Assembly (NCBI GenBank): GCA_964639275.1 | Contig: CAZXCQ010000088.1 | Coordinates: 1-21,392 of the forward strand | Length of the DNA: 21,392 nt | Direction of reading: 5' to 3' | From: CAZXCQ01 sp964639275 | GTDB lineage: Bacteria; Desulfobacterota; DSM-4660; Desulfatiglandales; Desulfatiglandaceae | Shown here: positions 1-7,152 of the stretch, piece after piece | Layout of the letters: each line of letters opens with the position of its first letter | How positions within the stretch are numbered: the stretch's first letter is position 1 | Program-made: the position numbers and the translations under genes | Notes under the pieces: generated by a model | Told to the model about the DNA's origin: nothing | Seen by the model: the letters and a program-made list of their open reading frames with translations, nothing else | The model's database searches: none

Positions 1-2
1 AC

Positions 3-1034
3 TCTGCCTGGCACGAGATCAACCACAATTATGAAAAACGATTTGATCCGGACAAGCATCTAGAATCATGCCGGAAATACCTCGCCAAGAACTGGCGATA
101 CGGCCTTCCTCTTGTTGATGATGCAGTGAATCAAGGCGATTATCAATTAGCAGAATCCTTCCTGATCAGAACCTTCTCAAGTTATCTAGGAGCATATGGG
201 AAGAAAAAGTGGCATCCTGAGGGTTCTTTGTTATTGACAGAGGCGAGAACCTCTTTTCGTCAAGGTGATGAAGAGATTACTTCGTTAATAAAGACCTGGG
301 CGGATGTCGCCAAACAGCTGAAAGATCAGGGCCGAAGCGCCGCCGCGCATTTTCAGGCCGTCACGTTTCATGATCCGGAAAAATGGGATTTGGTCCTGAA
401 GGAGTACCAGCGTCTTTCCAAAGGGGCTACACAGGCAAAACTTGCCCCGCTTTTTTCCCAGTGGAAGAACGAAATGGCCGCTCGAAGCTACCCCTACTTT
501 TTGGACTCAGGCAAAGTCATGGACACCTGGATTCACTGGCTCATTACCGCCCTATCGGATATGAAGCAGGATAAGGGTCGATTTCTGAACAAGATAGCTG
601 ACTGGCTTTCGGATCTGGAAAGGCACCCGAAGGCCTTGAAACAACAGTGGCCATGGCTTGCCATATTCACCCAGGATCTTCCCGGGAGTGAAAATATTAG
701 AAAAAAGTACCCATCCTTTTGGAGCACGGTTATTCCAACGGACGATTCGGCACGAGATCTGGCCGAGTCTCGGCGTAAAGGGTTGCGCAAAATGAAGGCC
801 GGCCCGCACCTCAAGACGGCCCTGGAAGTCTGGAAGAGACAATTGAGGCATATTGTTCCCGATCCGGGCAGCGCACATAGATCGGATTATGAACAATACG
901 CCCACTGGGCTCTGGCCTTGTTTGAACTTAATAAGGCCGAATACCATGTTTTGATGACTCACTGGAGAAGAAAACACAATCGTCGTCGAAACCTGTGGCG
1001 GGATCTGAAAGCCCTAAATCTTCCTGTGGATTGA
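3..1034 (+). CDS. 3' part of an unidentified gene (truncated by the window edge)
   Basis: The reading frame is open from the first in-frame codon at position 3, so the gene starts left of the window; the GTG at 126 is probably internal. The visible 343 residues form a soluble, mostly helical protein rich in Trp, Arg and Lys. No signal peptide, membrane segment or catalytic motif is visible. The C-terminus is very basic (HWRRKHNRRRNLWRDL, close to the stop). Such a basic tail resembles the C-terminal ends of some large SWIM zinc-finger proteins, but the zinc finger itself would lie outside the window, so this is only a guess. The next gene on this strand is about 270 bp downstream with its own promoter-like sequence, so this gene probably ends its own transcript. 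Confidence 0.6.
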   Translation, partial: SAWHEINHNYEKRFDPDKHLESCRKYLAKNWRYGLPLVDDAVNQGDYQLAESFLIRTFSSYLGAYGKKKWHPEGSLLLTEARTSFRQGDEEITSLIKTWADVAKQLKDQGRSAAAHFQAVTFHDPEKWDLVLKEYQRLSKGATQAKLAPLFSQWKNEMAARSYPYFLDSGKVMDTWIHWLITALSDMKQDKGRFLNKIADWLSDLERHPKALKQQWPWLAIFTQDLPGSENIRKKYPSFWSTVIPTDDSARDLAESRRKGLRKMKAGPHLKTALEVWKRQLRHIVPDPGSAHRSDYEQYAHWALALFELNKAEYHVLMTHWRRKHNRRRNLWRDLKALNLPVD

Positions 1035-1237
1035 TGGGAGCGAAAAAAGCGAGATGGAGGCATGGACCCGGGGATGCCCTTCAATCTTTCAATAAAATTC
1101 TAAATGGAAAAATCAATTTCAGTAATGGGAAGCCCCGGGTGTTTTCGCATGGTGGCACGAGGAAATCTTTTGGGGCCAAATGCCTCAAACAACCCGATCG
1201 CACAAAATCAATCGCGGACTTTGGGGTGTGGTTTCCG

Positions 1238-1266
1238 TTGACAAACATAAAGGGATAGAATAAATA
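1238..1266 (+). promoter_or_regulatory. Candidate promoter of the toxin-antitoxin pair
   Basis: A perfect TTGACA lies at 1238-1243. Seventeen bases further is TAAATA (1261-1266), which matches the -10 consensus at only three of six positions. The -35 box is convincing and the -10 box is weak. The -10 region overlaps the direct repeats that could be the antitoxin operator. Confidence 0.35.
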
Positions 1267-1286
1267 TGAATACATATGAATATGAA
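1264..1286 (+). promoter_or_regulatory. Direct-repeat operator candidate for the RHH antitoxin
   Basis: The 9-mer ATATGAATA occurs at 1264-1272 and again at 1274-1282, followed by a partial third copy (ATGAA, 1282-1286). The 10-bp period places the copies on the same face of the helix. Ribbon-helix-helix repressors of TA systems typically bind side by side to such repeats over their own promoter. The repeats run up to the ribosome binding site of the antitoxin gene. Confidence 0.45.
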
Positions 1287-1302
1287 AGGAGGCAGTCAGT
1301 CG

Positions 1303-1545
1303 ATGGCCAGGACAGTCACATTGAGGCTCAAGGACAGCGTATATGAGGCTTTTTTGGAGGCCGCCCGGTCAGAAAACAGGCCCCTGTCCAATCTCATCGA
1401 GACGGCCGCTTTCGCCAAGATACAAGAACAGCAGTTTGCCGACGATCTGGAGATGGCCGAAATCATGGCCAACCAGGATCTATTAAAAAGGATCCGGAAG
1501 GGCTCAAAGGATGCCAAGGCCATAAAAGGGGGCTTTGTTGAATAA
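1303..1545 (+). CDS. Antitoxin, ribbon-helix-helix (CopG/RelB-like) family
   Basis: An 80-residue protein. The N-terminus MARTVTLRLKDSVYEAF has the pattern of a ribbon-helix-helix fold: a short beta strand with alternating residues, then the helix LKDSVYEAFLEAARSENRPLSNLIETAA. The acidic and basic C-terminal half (about residues 45-80) would wrap around the toxin. I chose the ATG at 1303 because AAAGGAGG at 1285-1292 lies 10 bases before it; an upstream ATG at 1276 precedes that ribosome binding site and would add nine residues. The toxin gene overlaps the 3' end, the standard TA arrangement. The expected role is to neutralise the toxin and repress the operon. The RHH class is fairly safe; the exact family name is not. 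Confidence 0.8.
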   Translation: MARTVTLRLKDSVYEAFLEAARSENRPLSNLIETAAFAKIQEQQFADDLEMAEIMANQDLLKRIRKGSKDAKAIKGGFVE

Positions 1546-1816
1546 ATACCGGATTTTCGAAACCGGGCAATTTCAAAAAGATCTGCTGCAGATCTCCAAA
1601 TCCGTGAACCCTAAGATCAGACGAAAACTACGCGATTTTGTTTACCCCCAGCTGAGTCAATATTCCCATTTCGGTCCGAATATCAAAAGACTAAAAGAGT
1701 TCCACCCCGAGACCTGGCGATACCGAATCGGCGCATGGCGCTTTTTTTATGAGATTGATGAGGAGATGCACATTATATTTATGATTGCGGCCTCCCATCG
1801 TGGTTCCGCATACTGA
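1538..1816 (+). CDS. RelE/ParE-family toxin
   Basis: A 92-residue protein with the RelE/ParE layout: an N-terminal part with a strand and two helices (ETGQFQKDLLQISKSVNPKI), then a beta-rich part with WRYRIGAWRFFYEID and the C-terminal IAASHRGSAY. The Arg residues in that core and the terminal HR-x-x-Y pattern are family hallmarks. RelE members cleave ribosome-bound mRNA and ParE members poison gyrase; sequence alone does not say which applies here. The start is probably TTG at 1538, five bases after AAAGGGGG (1525-1532); another TTG at 1535 is possible. Overlap with the antitoxin stop (1543-1545) suggests translational coupling. Confidence 0.8.
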   Translation: MNKYRIFETGQFQKDLLQISKSVNPKIRRKLRDFVYPQLSQYSHFGPNIKRLKEFHPETWRYRIGAWRFFYEIDEEMHIIFMIAASHRGSAY

Positions 1817-2021
1817 TCTCAAGGCCCTGACGTGGAATACCCCATTGGGACACATCCTTTCGGTCTCCCCTCGAATACGGATCAAGAATCGGAGATCAAG
1901 CCGTTGACTCCTTGGGGGTTCATGGGATCGACATGAAGGAAATGCGGAAAATATGAGGGAATACCAATATGATGCGTTGTTTCAAGAGAGATCGCAGGGA
2001 CCGTTGAATAAGGTGAAGGGA

Positions 2022-2043
2022 AGGCCGGATAAATACCCGGCCT
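2022..2043 (+). repeat. Stem-loop just before the radical SAM ribosome binding site
   Basis: AGGCCGG (2022-2028) and CCGGCCT (2037-2043) form a perfect 7-bp GC-rich stem with an 8-base loop. No T run follows, so it is not a normal terminator. It ends three bases before GAGGAGG (2047-2053), so it might protect the mRNA or affect translation initiation. Confidence 0.4.
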
Positions 2044-2067
2044 GCTGAGGAGGTCCCAGAAAAGAAT

Positions 2068-2943
2068 ATGCATTTCGAAGGCCCCATATATCGGCCGCCA
2101 AGCGAAGCGGACTCTCTCCTTGTTCAGGCGACGGTGGGCTGTCCGCACAACAAGTGCACCTTCTGTATGGTCTACAAGAAGGGACCGCTATTCCGCGTAC
2201 GGCCTGTGGATGAGATCCGGAAAGACCTCGATGAGGCAAGGGAGGAATTCGGGGCGGGTATCCGAACCCTCTTTTTCCCGGCGGGCAATACCATTGCCAT
2301 GCCCACAGAGGATCTGGCCGCCATCTGCACTTATGCGCATGATGTCTTCCCTTATCTTGAAAGGATAACGGTTTACGGGTCCTCACCCTATATCCACAGA
2401 AAAGGCTTGGATGAGCTTATTAGACTGAGACAGGCGGGTCTGACGCGGATTCATGTGGGTCTTGAAAGCGGTGACGACATAGTCCTCGAGAGGGTAAAGA
2501 AGGGAACCGATGCGCAGGAGCAGATCGAGGCCGGTCAATGGGTGATGGGGGCAGGGATGGAGCTGAGTGAATATGTCGTGATCGGCATCGGTGGAAAGGA
2601 AAGGACCCGTGAGCATGCCATGAATACGGCCCGAGCACTCAATGCCGTCAATCCCCATTTCGTCCGGCTGCGCACCTTCCTCCCGAAGATCAATACGCTC
2701 CTGCTGCACCAGATCCAGAGAGGCCGGTTCCAGGTCCTCTCCCCTCATGAAGCGCTCAAAGAAACTCGTGAGATCATCGAAAATCTGAACGTGACCTCGC
2801 AAATCACCAGCGACCATTACACGAACTATGTGGACATCCACGGCCGCCTTCCCGGGGACCGCGATACAATGGTCGCGGCCATTGAAAATGCCCTTCAAAT
2901 GAAAGAAGAGAGGTTCAGACCGGTATATGTGGGGACCCAGTGA
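2068..2943 (+). CDS. Stand-alone radical SAM protein with CX4CX2C cluster motif
   Basis: A 291-residue protein. The iron-sulfur motif is GCPHNKCTFCMVYK with Cys25, Cys30 and Cys33, a CX4CX2C spacing instead of the usual CX3CX2C. Other radical SAM features follow: TLFFPAGNT (around residue 70), VGLESGDD (the GxESG type of SAM contact) and YVVIGIGG. The length fits a bare radical SAM barrel without cobalamin-binding or HemN-type C-terminal domains. Chemistry and substrate cannot be read from the sequence. GAGGAGG ends 14 bases before the ATG, rather far. There are no close same-strand neighbours, so it is probably monocistronic. Its B12- or HemN-like cousins often carry generic names that should not be trusted here. 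Confidence 0.8.
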   Translation: MHFEGPIYRPPSEADSLLVQATVGCPHNKCTFCMVYKKGPLFRVRPVDEIRKDLDEAREEFGAGIRTLFFPAGNTIAMPTEDLAAICTYAHDVFPYLERITVYGSSPYIHRKGLDELIRLRQAGLTRIHVGLESGDDIVLERVKKGTDAQEQIEAGQWVMGAGMELSEYVVIGIGGKERTREHAMNTARALNAVNPHFVRLRTFLPKINTLLLHQIQRGRFQVLSPHEALKETREIIENLNVTSQITSDHYTNYVDIHGRLPGDRDTMVAAIENALQMKEERFRPVYVGTQ

Positions 2944-3159
2944 TGAGGGCTTCCGGGGTGCCGGATGGATATTTCGCTTTCAGGAGGCGGAGGGATGGGT
3001 TAATATAAAAAGAAAAAGGTCCCGTCTTTGGCCTCTCAATTTCCAGGATCAGGGTCAGGGTGTTGGCGGGAATCGTTATGGATGGAAAACTCCGGCAGAA
3101 TTTGCGACCTGTGTGGTTAGGGGTCAAGGGTCAAGACTTCCGCAGGATGGGTATCTGAC

Positions 3160-4587
3160 ATGACACCGTCTCAGGAAAACAACCAACTAAAAGGGAGACA
3201 GTTTCGACTGGTCAAGTTCTTTGCTTACGCCAGTTTTATTGTCTTGATCATCTTTTGTTTCCCCTTCTCAATGATTGTGTCGCAAAAGGCCAAAGACATC
3301 CTGATGAGGAGTTACGAAAACTATGCGCTCTTGCTGGGGGAAAACCTAAACCATCAGGTCTTCCAGAATTTCGCAATTCCAGTCACCCGGCAGTTTGGAA
3401 AGATTCGGTTGCGGGAGAAACGGCAATACGAATTGATGGATCGAATCGTCAAAAACACGATCCACAGCTTTAAGATCGACCTGGTGAATATATATGATAT
3501 CGGTCAGGGAGTTATCGCCTATAGCACAGACCCCCAGCTGATCGGCAGAAAGATCAGGGAAAGCCTGGGATACAAGCGGGCGGTTGAAGGAGAGGATTCA
3601 TCAAGATTTATTTCAGGGGGGGATGATCTCTGGGGCCTTGGGATAGAGAAGATCGGGGGAAAGAAGAACCTGAGGACCTATATTCCATTTAGAGGGGTGG
3701 ACCCCTTCACTGGTGAGAGGGGATATGTCCTGGGCGTGTTTGAATTGATCCAGGATCTCAGCCAGGAATACGAGTCTGTAGTCAAGCTCCAATATATCAT
3801 ATTCGCGCTGTCTCTCCTGATCATGGGCCTGATATTTGTGGCACTTCTCCTGATCGTCCATAAGGCAGAGAGGACCATAGAGGTGCGGGCCAGGGAGCAA
3901 AGAGAGCTGGAGGCCCAACTCAACCATGCCGAGCGTCTGGCTGCCCTCGGAGAAATGGTGGCTGGGGTCTCCCATGAGATCAGAAACCCCCTGGGAATCA
4001 TCAGGAGTACGGCCGAGCTTCTGGGTGGAGTGCCCGGTTCCAAAGAGCAGCAAAAGAAACTATCAGAGGTGATTATTGAGGAATCGAGTCGGCTTGATAA
4101 CATCGTCACGGAGTTTTTGGACTTTGCCCGTCCTCAGGAACCCAACCTGGAGGAATGCCATCTGGAGGAGATCATCGAAAAAAACCTCGTTTTCCTGCAA
4201 CCGGAACTGGATAAAAGAGGGATCTCGGTTCATGACAACCTCAACGGCCGGTATTTGAGACTTATAGCAGATCCTCAAATGCTCTACAGGAGTTTCCTTA
4301 ACATCTTTGTCAATGCCATCCAATCCATGAAGGATGGTGGCACAATCAGGATCAATGTGGAGGAGGAAAAGGACCGTTATGTGGTGGGTATCGAAGACAC
4401 GGGCATCGGGATCAGCGAGAAAGACCTGCACAAGATCTTTAACCCCTTTTTTAGCACCAAGGATAAGGGTAGTGGCCTGGGGCTTTCCATCGTGAGGAAT
4501 ATTATGGAGGCGCACGGGGGTTCTATAGCAATAAAAAGTCAGGTAGACTCAGGCACAAAGGTGACAATAACGTTACCGAGGGGATAG
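3160..4587 (+). CDS. Membrane sensor histidine kinase (NtrB/AtoS/ZraS type)
   Basis: A 475-residue kinase. Membrane helices at about residues 20-40 and 212-233 flank a 170-residue extracytoplasmic sensor region, which contains VNIYDIGQGVIAYSTD and looks Cache/PAS-like. A short coiled segment (about 234-258) leads to the HisKA domain, with H-box SHEIRNPLG and phospho-acceptor His272. The ATPase domain has an N box (NIFVNAIQ, 381-388), a G1 box DTGIGIS (413-419), FNPFFSTK (F box) and a G2 box GSGLGLS (437-443). It should autophosphorylate on His272 and pass phosphate to Asp52 of the regulator encoded 25 bases downstream. The signal is unknown; the periplasmic domain suggests a small ligand or envelope stress. 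The start is ATG at 3160, with only a weak ribosome binding site. Confidence 0.93.
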   Translation: MTPSQENNQLKGRQFRLVKFFAYASFIVLIIFCFPFSMIVSQKAKDILMRSYENYALLLGENLNHQVFQNFAIPVTRQFGKIRLREKRQYELMDRIVKNTIHSFKIDLVNIYDIGQGVIAYSTDPQLIGRKIRESLGYKRAVEGEDSSRFISGGDDLWGLGIEKIGGKKNLRTYIPFRGVDPFTGERGYVLGVFELIQDLSQEYESVVKLQYIIFALSLLIMGLIFVALLLIVHKAERTIEVRAREQRELEAQLNHAERLAALGEMVAGVSHEIRNPLGIIRSTAELLGGVPGSKEQQKKLSEVIIEESSRLDNIVTEFLDFARPQEPNLEECHLEEIIEKNLVFLQPELDKRGISVHDNLNGRYLRLIADPQMLYRSFLNIFVNAIQSMKDGGTIRINVEEEKDRYVVGIEDTGIGISEKDLHKIFNPFFSTKDKGSGLGLSIVRNIMEAHGGSIAIKSQVDSGTKVTITLPRG

Positions 4588-4612
4588 TAATAGATAAGCG
4601 GAGAATAATAAC

Positions 4613-5977
4613 ATGGATACCATCCTGATTGTCGATGATGAAAAAAACTATCTGGTGGTCCTTGAGTCCCTGTTGGGGCCGGAGGGCTATGAAATTCTTA
4701 CCACAGTAGACGGCCATGATGCCCTTCGGATGCTGGCCGAGGCCGATCTGGATTTGGTCATCACTGATATGAAGATGCCCGGGATGAATGGGATGGCCCT
4801 TCTGGAGGAATGTAAGCGAATAAAGCCGGAAATCCCGGTGATAATGATGACGGCCTACGGCACAATCGAAATGGCCGTGGAGGCCATGAGAAAACATGCC
4901 TATGATTACATCACAAAGCCCTTCCAGAATGAACAACTCAAATTGACCGTAAGAAAGGCCCTGGAGACCTACCGCCTTATCAAGGAAAACAGGCTCCTGA
5001 ACGAGGCCCTTTCCGATCGTTTCAGGTATGGCAATATCATCGGAAAGAGCAAACCCATGATGCAAATTTATGATATCATCCGCAAGGTGGCCCAATCCAA
5101 GGCCTCGGTCCTGATTACCGGCCCTTCGGGGACGGGCAAGGAATTGATTGCCAAGGCCATCCACTACGGGAGTCCCCGGAAAGATCGGCCTTTTGTCTCC
5201 ATCAACTGTGGCGCCCTGACAGAGACCCTACTGGAGAGCGAGCTTTTTGGCCATGAGAAAGGGGCCTTTACAGGGGCCGTGGCCATGAGAAAGGGACGGT
5301 TCGAAGTGGCAGACAAGGGGACGTTATTTCTCGACGAGGTGGGTGAGATGTCTCCTTCTTTGCAGGTCAAGCTCCTGAGGGTGCTCCAGGAAATGGAATT
5401 TGAGCGGGTCGGGGGCACAAAGAGCATCAAGGTGGATGTGCGCGTGCTCTCTGCATCAAACAGAAATATCAAAGAGGATGTGGCAGAGGGCACCTTTCGT
5501 GAGGACCTGTTCTACCGGCTCAATGTGATCCAGATCGAGGCCCCTCCCTTGCGCGAACGGGTTGATGATATCCCGTTGCTCGTCAAGCACTTTATTGAGA
5601 AATATCGCGAGGACGATGGGGGAGGCAAGATCGAGCTGACCCCGGAGGCATGGAAGGTGATTTACAAGTATTCGTGGCCCGGCAATGTTCGGGAATTGGA
5701 AAATGTTATTGAGAGGGCAGTGGTGCTCAATTCCGGAGGGAAGATCAAGCCTGAGGACTTGCCCGAGGGCCTGACCGAATCGGAGGCCGGATTTGATGTG
5801 GAGCGGTTTATCCCACCCGACGTGCCCCTTCCAAAGGCCCTTGAGCGGATCGAGGAGAGGCTCATCAGGAGGGCCCTTGCCCAGAGCGACAATGTACAGG
5901 CCCATGCAGCAAGAATGCTGGGAATTACCAAGAGCCTGATCCAGCACAAGATGAAGAAGTACAATATCCTTGTGTAG
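4613..5977 (+). CDS. NtrC-family sigma-54 response regulator
   Basis: A 454-residue three-domain activator. The receiver domain (1-120) has the acidic pocket VDDE, phospho-acceptor Asp52 (ITDMKMPG), Thr80 and Lys102. The AAA+ domain (about 142-375) has Walker A GPSGTGKE (170-177), the sigma-54 contact loop GAFTGA (217-222), Walker B TLFLDE (237-242) and the arginine-finger region FREDLFYRLNV. The C-terminal Fis-type helix-turn-helix covers about 411-454 (AARMLGITKSLIQHKMKKY). When phosphorylated it should form a ring, hydrolyse ATP and open sigma-54 promoters. It is co-transcribed with the kinase gene (25-base gap; GGAG before the ATG). The only good sigma-54 promoter I found in the window lies about 190 bp past its stop codon and is its most obvious target. 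Confidence 0.95.
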   Translation: MDTILIVDDEKNYLVVLESLLGPEGYEILTTVDGHDALRMLAEADLDLVITDMKMPGMNGMALLEECKRIKPEIPVIMMTAYGTIEMAVEAMRKHAYDYITKPFQNEQLKLTVRKALETYRLIKENRLLNEALSDRFRYGNIIGKSKPMMQIYDIIRKVAQSKASVLITGPSGTGKELIAKAIHYGSPRKDRPFVSINCGALTETLLESELFGHEKGAFTGAVAMRKGRFEVADKGTLFLDEVGEMSPSLQVKLLRVLQEMEFERVGGTKSIKVDVRVLSASNRNIKEDVAEGTFREDLFYRLNVIQIEAPPLRERVDDIPLLVKHFIEKYREDDGGGKIELTPEAWKVIYKYSWPGNVRELENVIERAVVLNSGGKIKPEDLPEGLTESEAGFDVERFIPPDVPLPKALERIEERLIRRALAQSDNVQAHAARMLGITKSLIQHKMKKYNILV

Positions 5978-6056
5978 TGGTCAAAAATCTTGTATCTAAA
6001 TTTATGCTATAAATTAGAATGGTTATATGTGGCTCTTCATAATAAAGCGTTTCCGG

Positions 6057-6072
6057 GTACAAAATTTTGTAC
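6057..6072. promoter_or_regulatory. Perfect 16-bp palindrome, candidate upstream activator site
   Basis: GTACAAAATTTTGTAC is fully self-complementary. It lies 80 bp after the response regulator gene, with its centre about 130 bp before the predicted start of the sigma-54 transcript. That is the usual distance for the enhancer site of an NtrC-type activator. Binding by the neighbouring regulator is inferred from position and symmetry only. Confidence 0.5.
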
Positions 6073-6169
6073 TTTGAAAGAAGAATTTTACGGGAGTGAA
6101 ATTGTAAAGGATAGATGAAAAGCCCTTTTATAACAGTGCATTACAAAAAAAGGAAATCAAATGGCCAGT

Positions 6170-6186
6170 TTGGCAAGCATGTTGCA
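6170..6186 (+). promoter_or_regulatory. Sigma-54 (RpoN) promoter
   Basis: The sequence is TTGGCA, six bases, then TTGCA. The -24 GG (6172-6173) and -12 GC (6184-6185) have the exact spacing of the consensus TGGCAC-N5-TTGC; the only mismatch is A for the last C of the -24 element. Transcription should start near 6195-6198. A window-wide visual check for TGGCA...TTGC on both strands found no other site with correct spacing. Confidence 0.65.
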
Positions 6187-6196
6187 TACCCAATGC

Positions 6197-6263
6197 TAAA
6201 AGACTTATTTAAATACTCTTTCCTCCTAACGACCAACCACGCATTGCGTGGTTGGTTTTTTTT
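6197..6263 (+). ncRNA. Predicted sigma-54-dependent small RNA with CU-rich anti-SD region
   Basis: The transcript from the sigma-54 promoter would run about 65 nt to a strong intrinsic terminator. The first part is A/U-rich and probably unpaired. At 6216-6230 it carries CTCTTTCCTCCTAAC, complementary to a strong Shine-Dalgarno sequence, directly before the terminator stem. This is the layout of trans-acting sRNAs that block ribosome binding. No convincing small ORF with a ribosome binding site exists in the segment. The gene sits between the response regulator and the convergent era gene, whose stop is five bases past the T run. Alternatively the segment is only the 3' UTR of the regulator mRNA, with processing instead of a separate start. 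I do not recognise it as a known RNA family. Confidence 0.5.
6232..6263 (+). terminator. Intrinsic terminator of the sRNA / two-component operon
   Basis: A perfect 10-bp stem (CCAACCACGC at 6233-6242 with GCGTGGTTGG at 6246-6255), a three-base loop ATT, then eight T residues (6256-6263). One further A-T pair closes the base. On the opposite strand no T run follows the hairpin, so it acts in the plus direction. Confidence 0.92.
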
Positions 6264-6267
6264 GGCC

Positions 6268-7152
6268 CTAATAACCCAACCGCCTGAGGGCCCTGGTGTC
6301 CTTGCTCCAGTTCTTTTCCACCCGCACCATAAGGTCAAGATAAACCCGCCCCCCAAAGATCTTCTCCAGTTCAAGCCTGGATGAGCGCCCAACGGCCTTT
6401 ATCATTCTCCCCCCCCGACCGATGAGGATTCCCTTCTGGGAGTCTGTCTCTACATGGATCCGGGCGGAAATAGCGAGGAGGTTTTTTTTTGAATCCTCCT
6501 CAATGCGCTCCACGGTCACGGCAGAGGAATAGGGCAATTCTTTTTGCGTGTGGGAATAGATCTTTTCACGGATGATCTCAGAGATCAGGAAAGTCTCTGA
6601 GACGTCTGTGGTCATATCCTCGGGGAAAAATTGAGGCCCGGGTTCCAATCTCGATTTCAAGGCCCCCAAAAGGGTGTCAACCCCATCCCCCTTGAGGGCG
6701 GAGATAGGGATAATCTCATCAAAAGGGTATATCTGGCTATAGCGTGCAATGATCGGCAGGAGTTGCTCATTTGGGCGCCTATCAATCTTATTGATGGCCA
6801 GGAGGCAAGGCCTTTTTACCCGCTTTAGGTTGTCCGTAATGGGTGTGATCTCCTGGTCATGGATGCGGCCCACCTCGATCATCAAGACCAGGATATCCAC
6901 TTCATGAAAGGCTGACAGCGCGGACTGAACCATGCTCTTGTGAAGACTTGTCCGGGTCCTGTGGATGCCGGGGGTGTCCATAAAGACCATTTGAAACCCG
7001 TCCCCGTGGTAAATCCCCAGGATACGATTTCTCGTGGTCTGTGGCTTGGGGGATACGATCGCCAATTTGGCCCCCAGAATCCGATTCAAGAGGGTGGATT
7101 TCCCCACGTTGGGTGGGCCTATGATGGCAACAAAGCCAGATAGAAAACTCAT
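6268..7152 (-). CDS. era: GTPase Era
   Basis: A 294-residue GTP-binding protein of normal length. Era assists 16S rRNA maturation and 30S subunit assembly, at the ribosome and membrane. G1 is GPPNVGKST (12-20), the switch I region has PQTTRNRI, G3 is DTPG (59-62), G4 is NKID (121-124) and G5 is SALKG (151-155). The C-terminal KH domain has GILIGRGGRMIKAVG (GxxG at 245-248). The start codon overlaps the stop of the radical SAM gene by four bases (7149-7152), so the two are translationally coupled. It is the last gene of the rnc operon and converges on the predicted sRNA. The assignment is secure. Confidence 0.97.
   Translation of the reverse strand: MSFLSGFVAIIGPPNVGKSTLLNRILGAKLAIVSPKPQTTRNRILGIYHGDGFQMVFMDTPGIHRTRTSLHKSMVQSALSAFHEVDILVLMIEVGRIHDQEITPITDNLKRVKRPCLLAINKIDRRPNEQLLPIIARYSQIYPFDEIIPISALKGDGVDTLLGALKSRLEPGPQFFPEDMTTDVSETFLISEIIREKIYSHTQKELPYSSAVTVERIEEDSKKNLLAISARIHVETDSQKGILIGRGGRMIKAVGRSSRLELEKIFGGRVYLDLMVRVEKNWSKDTRALRRLGY

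Noticed and set aside
1066..1140. ACCCGGGG and CCCCGGGT inverted repeat
   Set aside because: The arms are only 8 bp, built around the self-complementary CCCGGG, and 59 bases apart, so chance is a sufficient explanation.
1153..1167. TGGCACG resembling a sigma-54 -24 box
   Set aside because: The required -12 TTGC at the right spacing is AATC, so the site lacks half of the promoter.
6216..6230. The CCTCC stretch read as a Shine-Dalgarno sequence (AGGAGG) of a minus-strand gene
   Set aside because: No ATG, GTG or TTG occurs at a usable distance on the minus strand and the frames beyond stop quickly.
6115..6384. 89-codon plus-strand ORF across the sRNA region
   Set aside because: It runs through the sigma-54 promoter, the terminator stem and the antisense of era, has no ribosome binding site, and its second half is the shadow of era.
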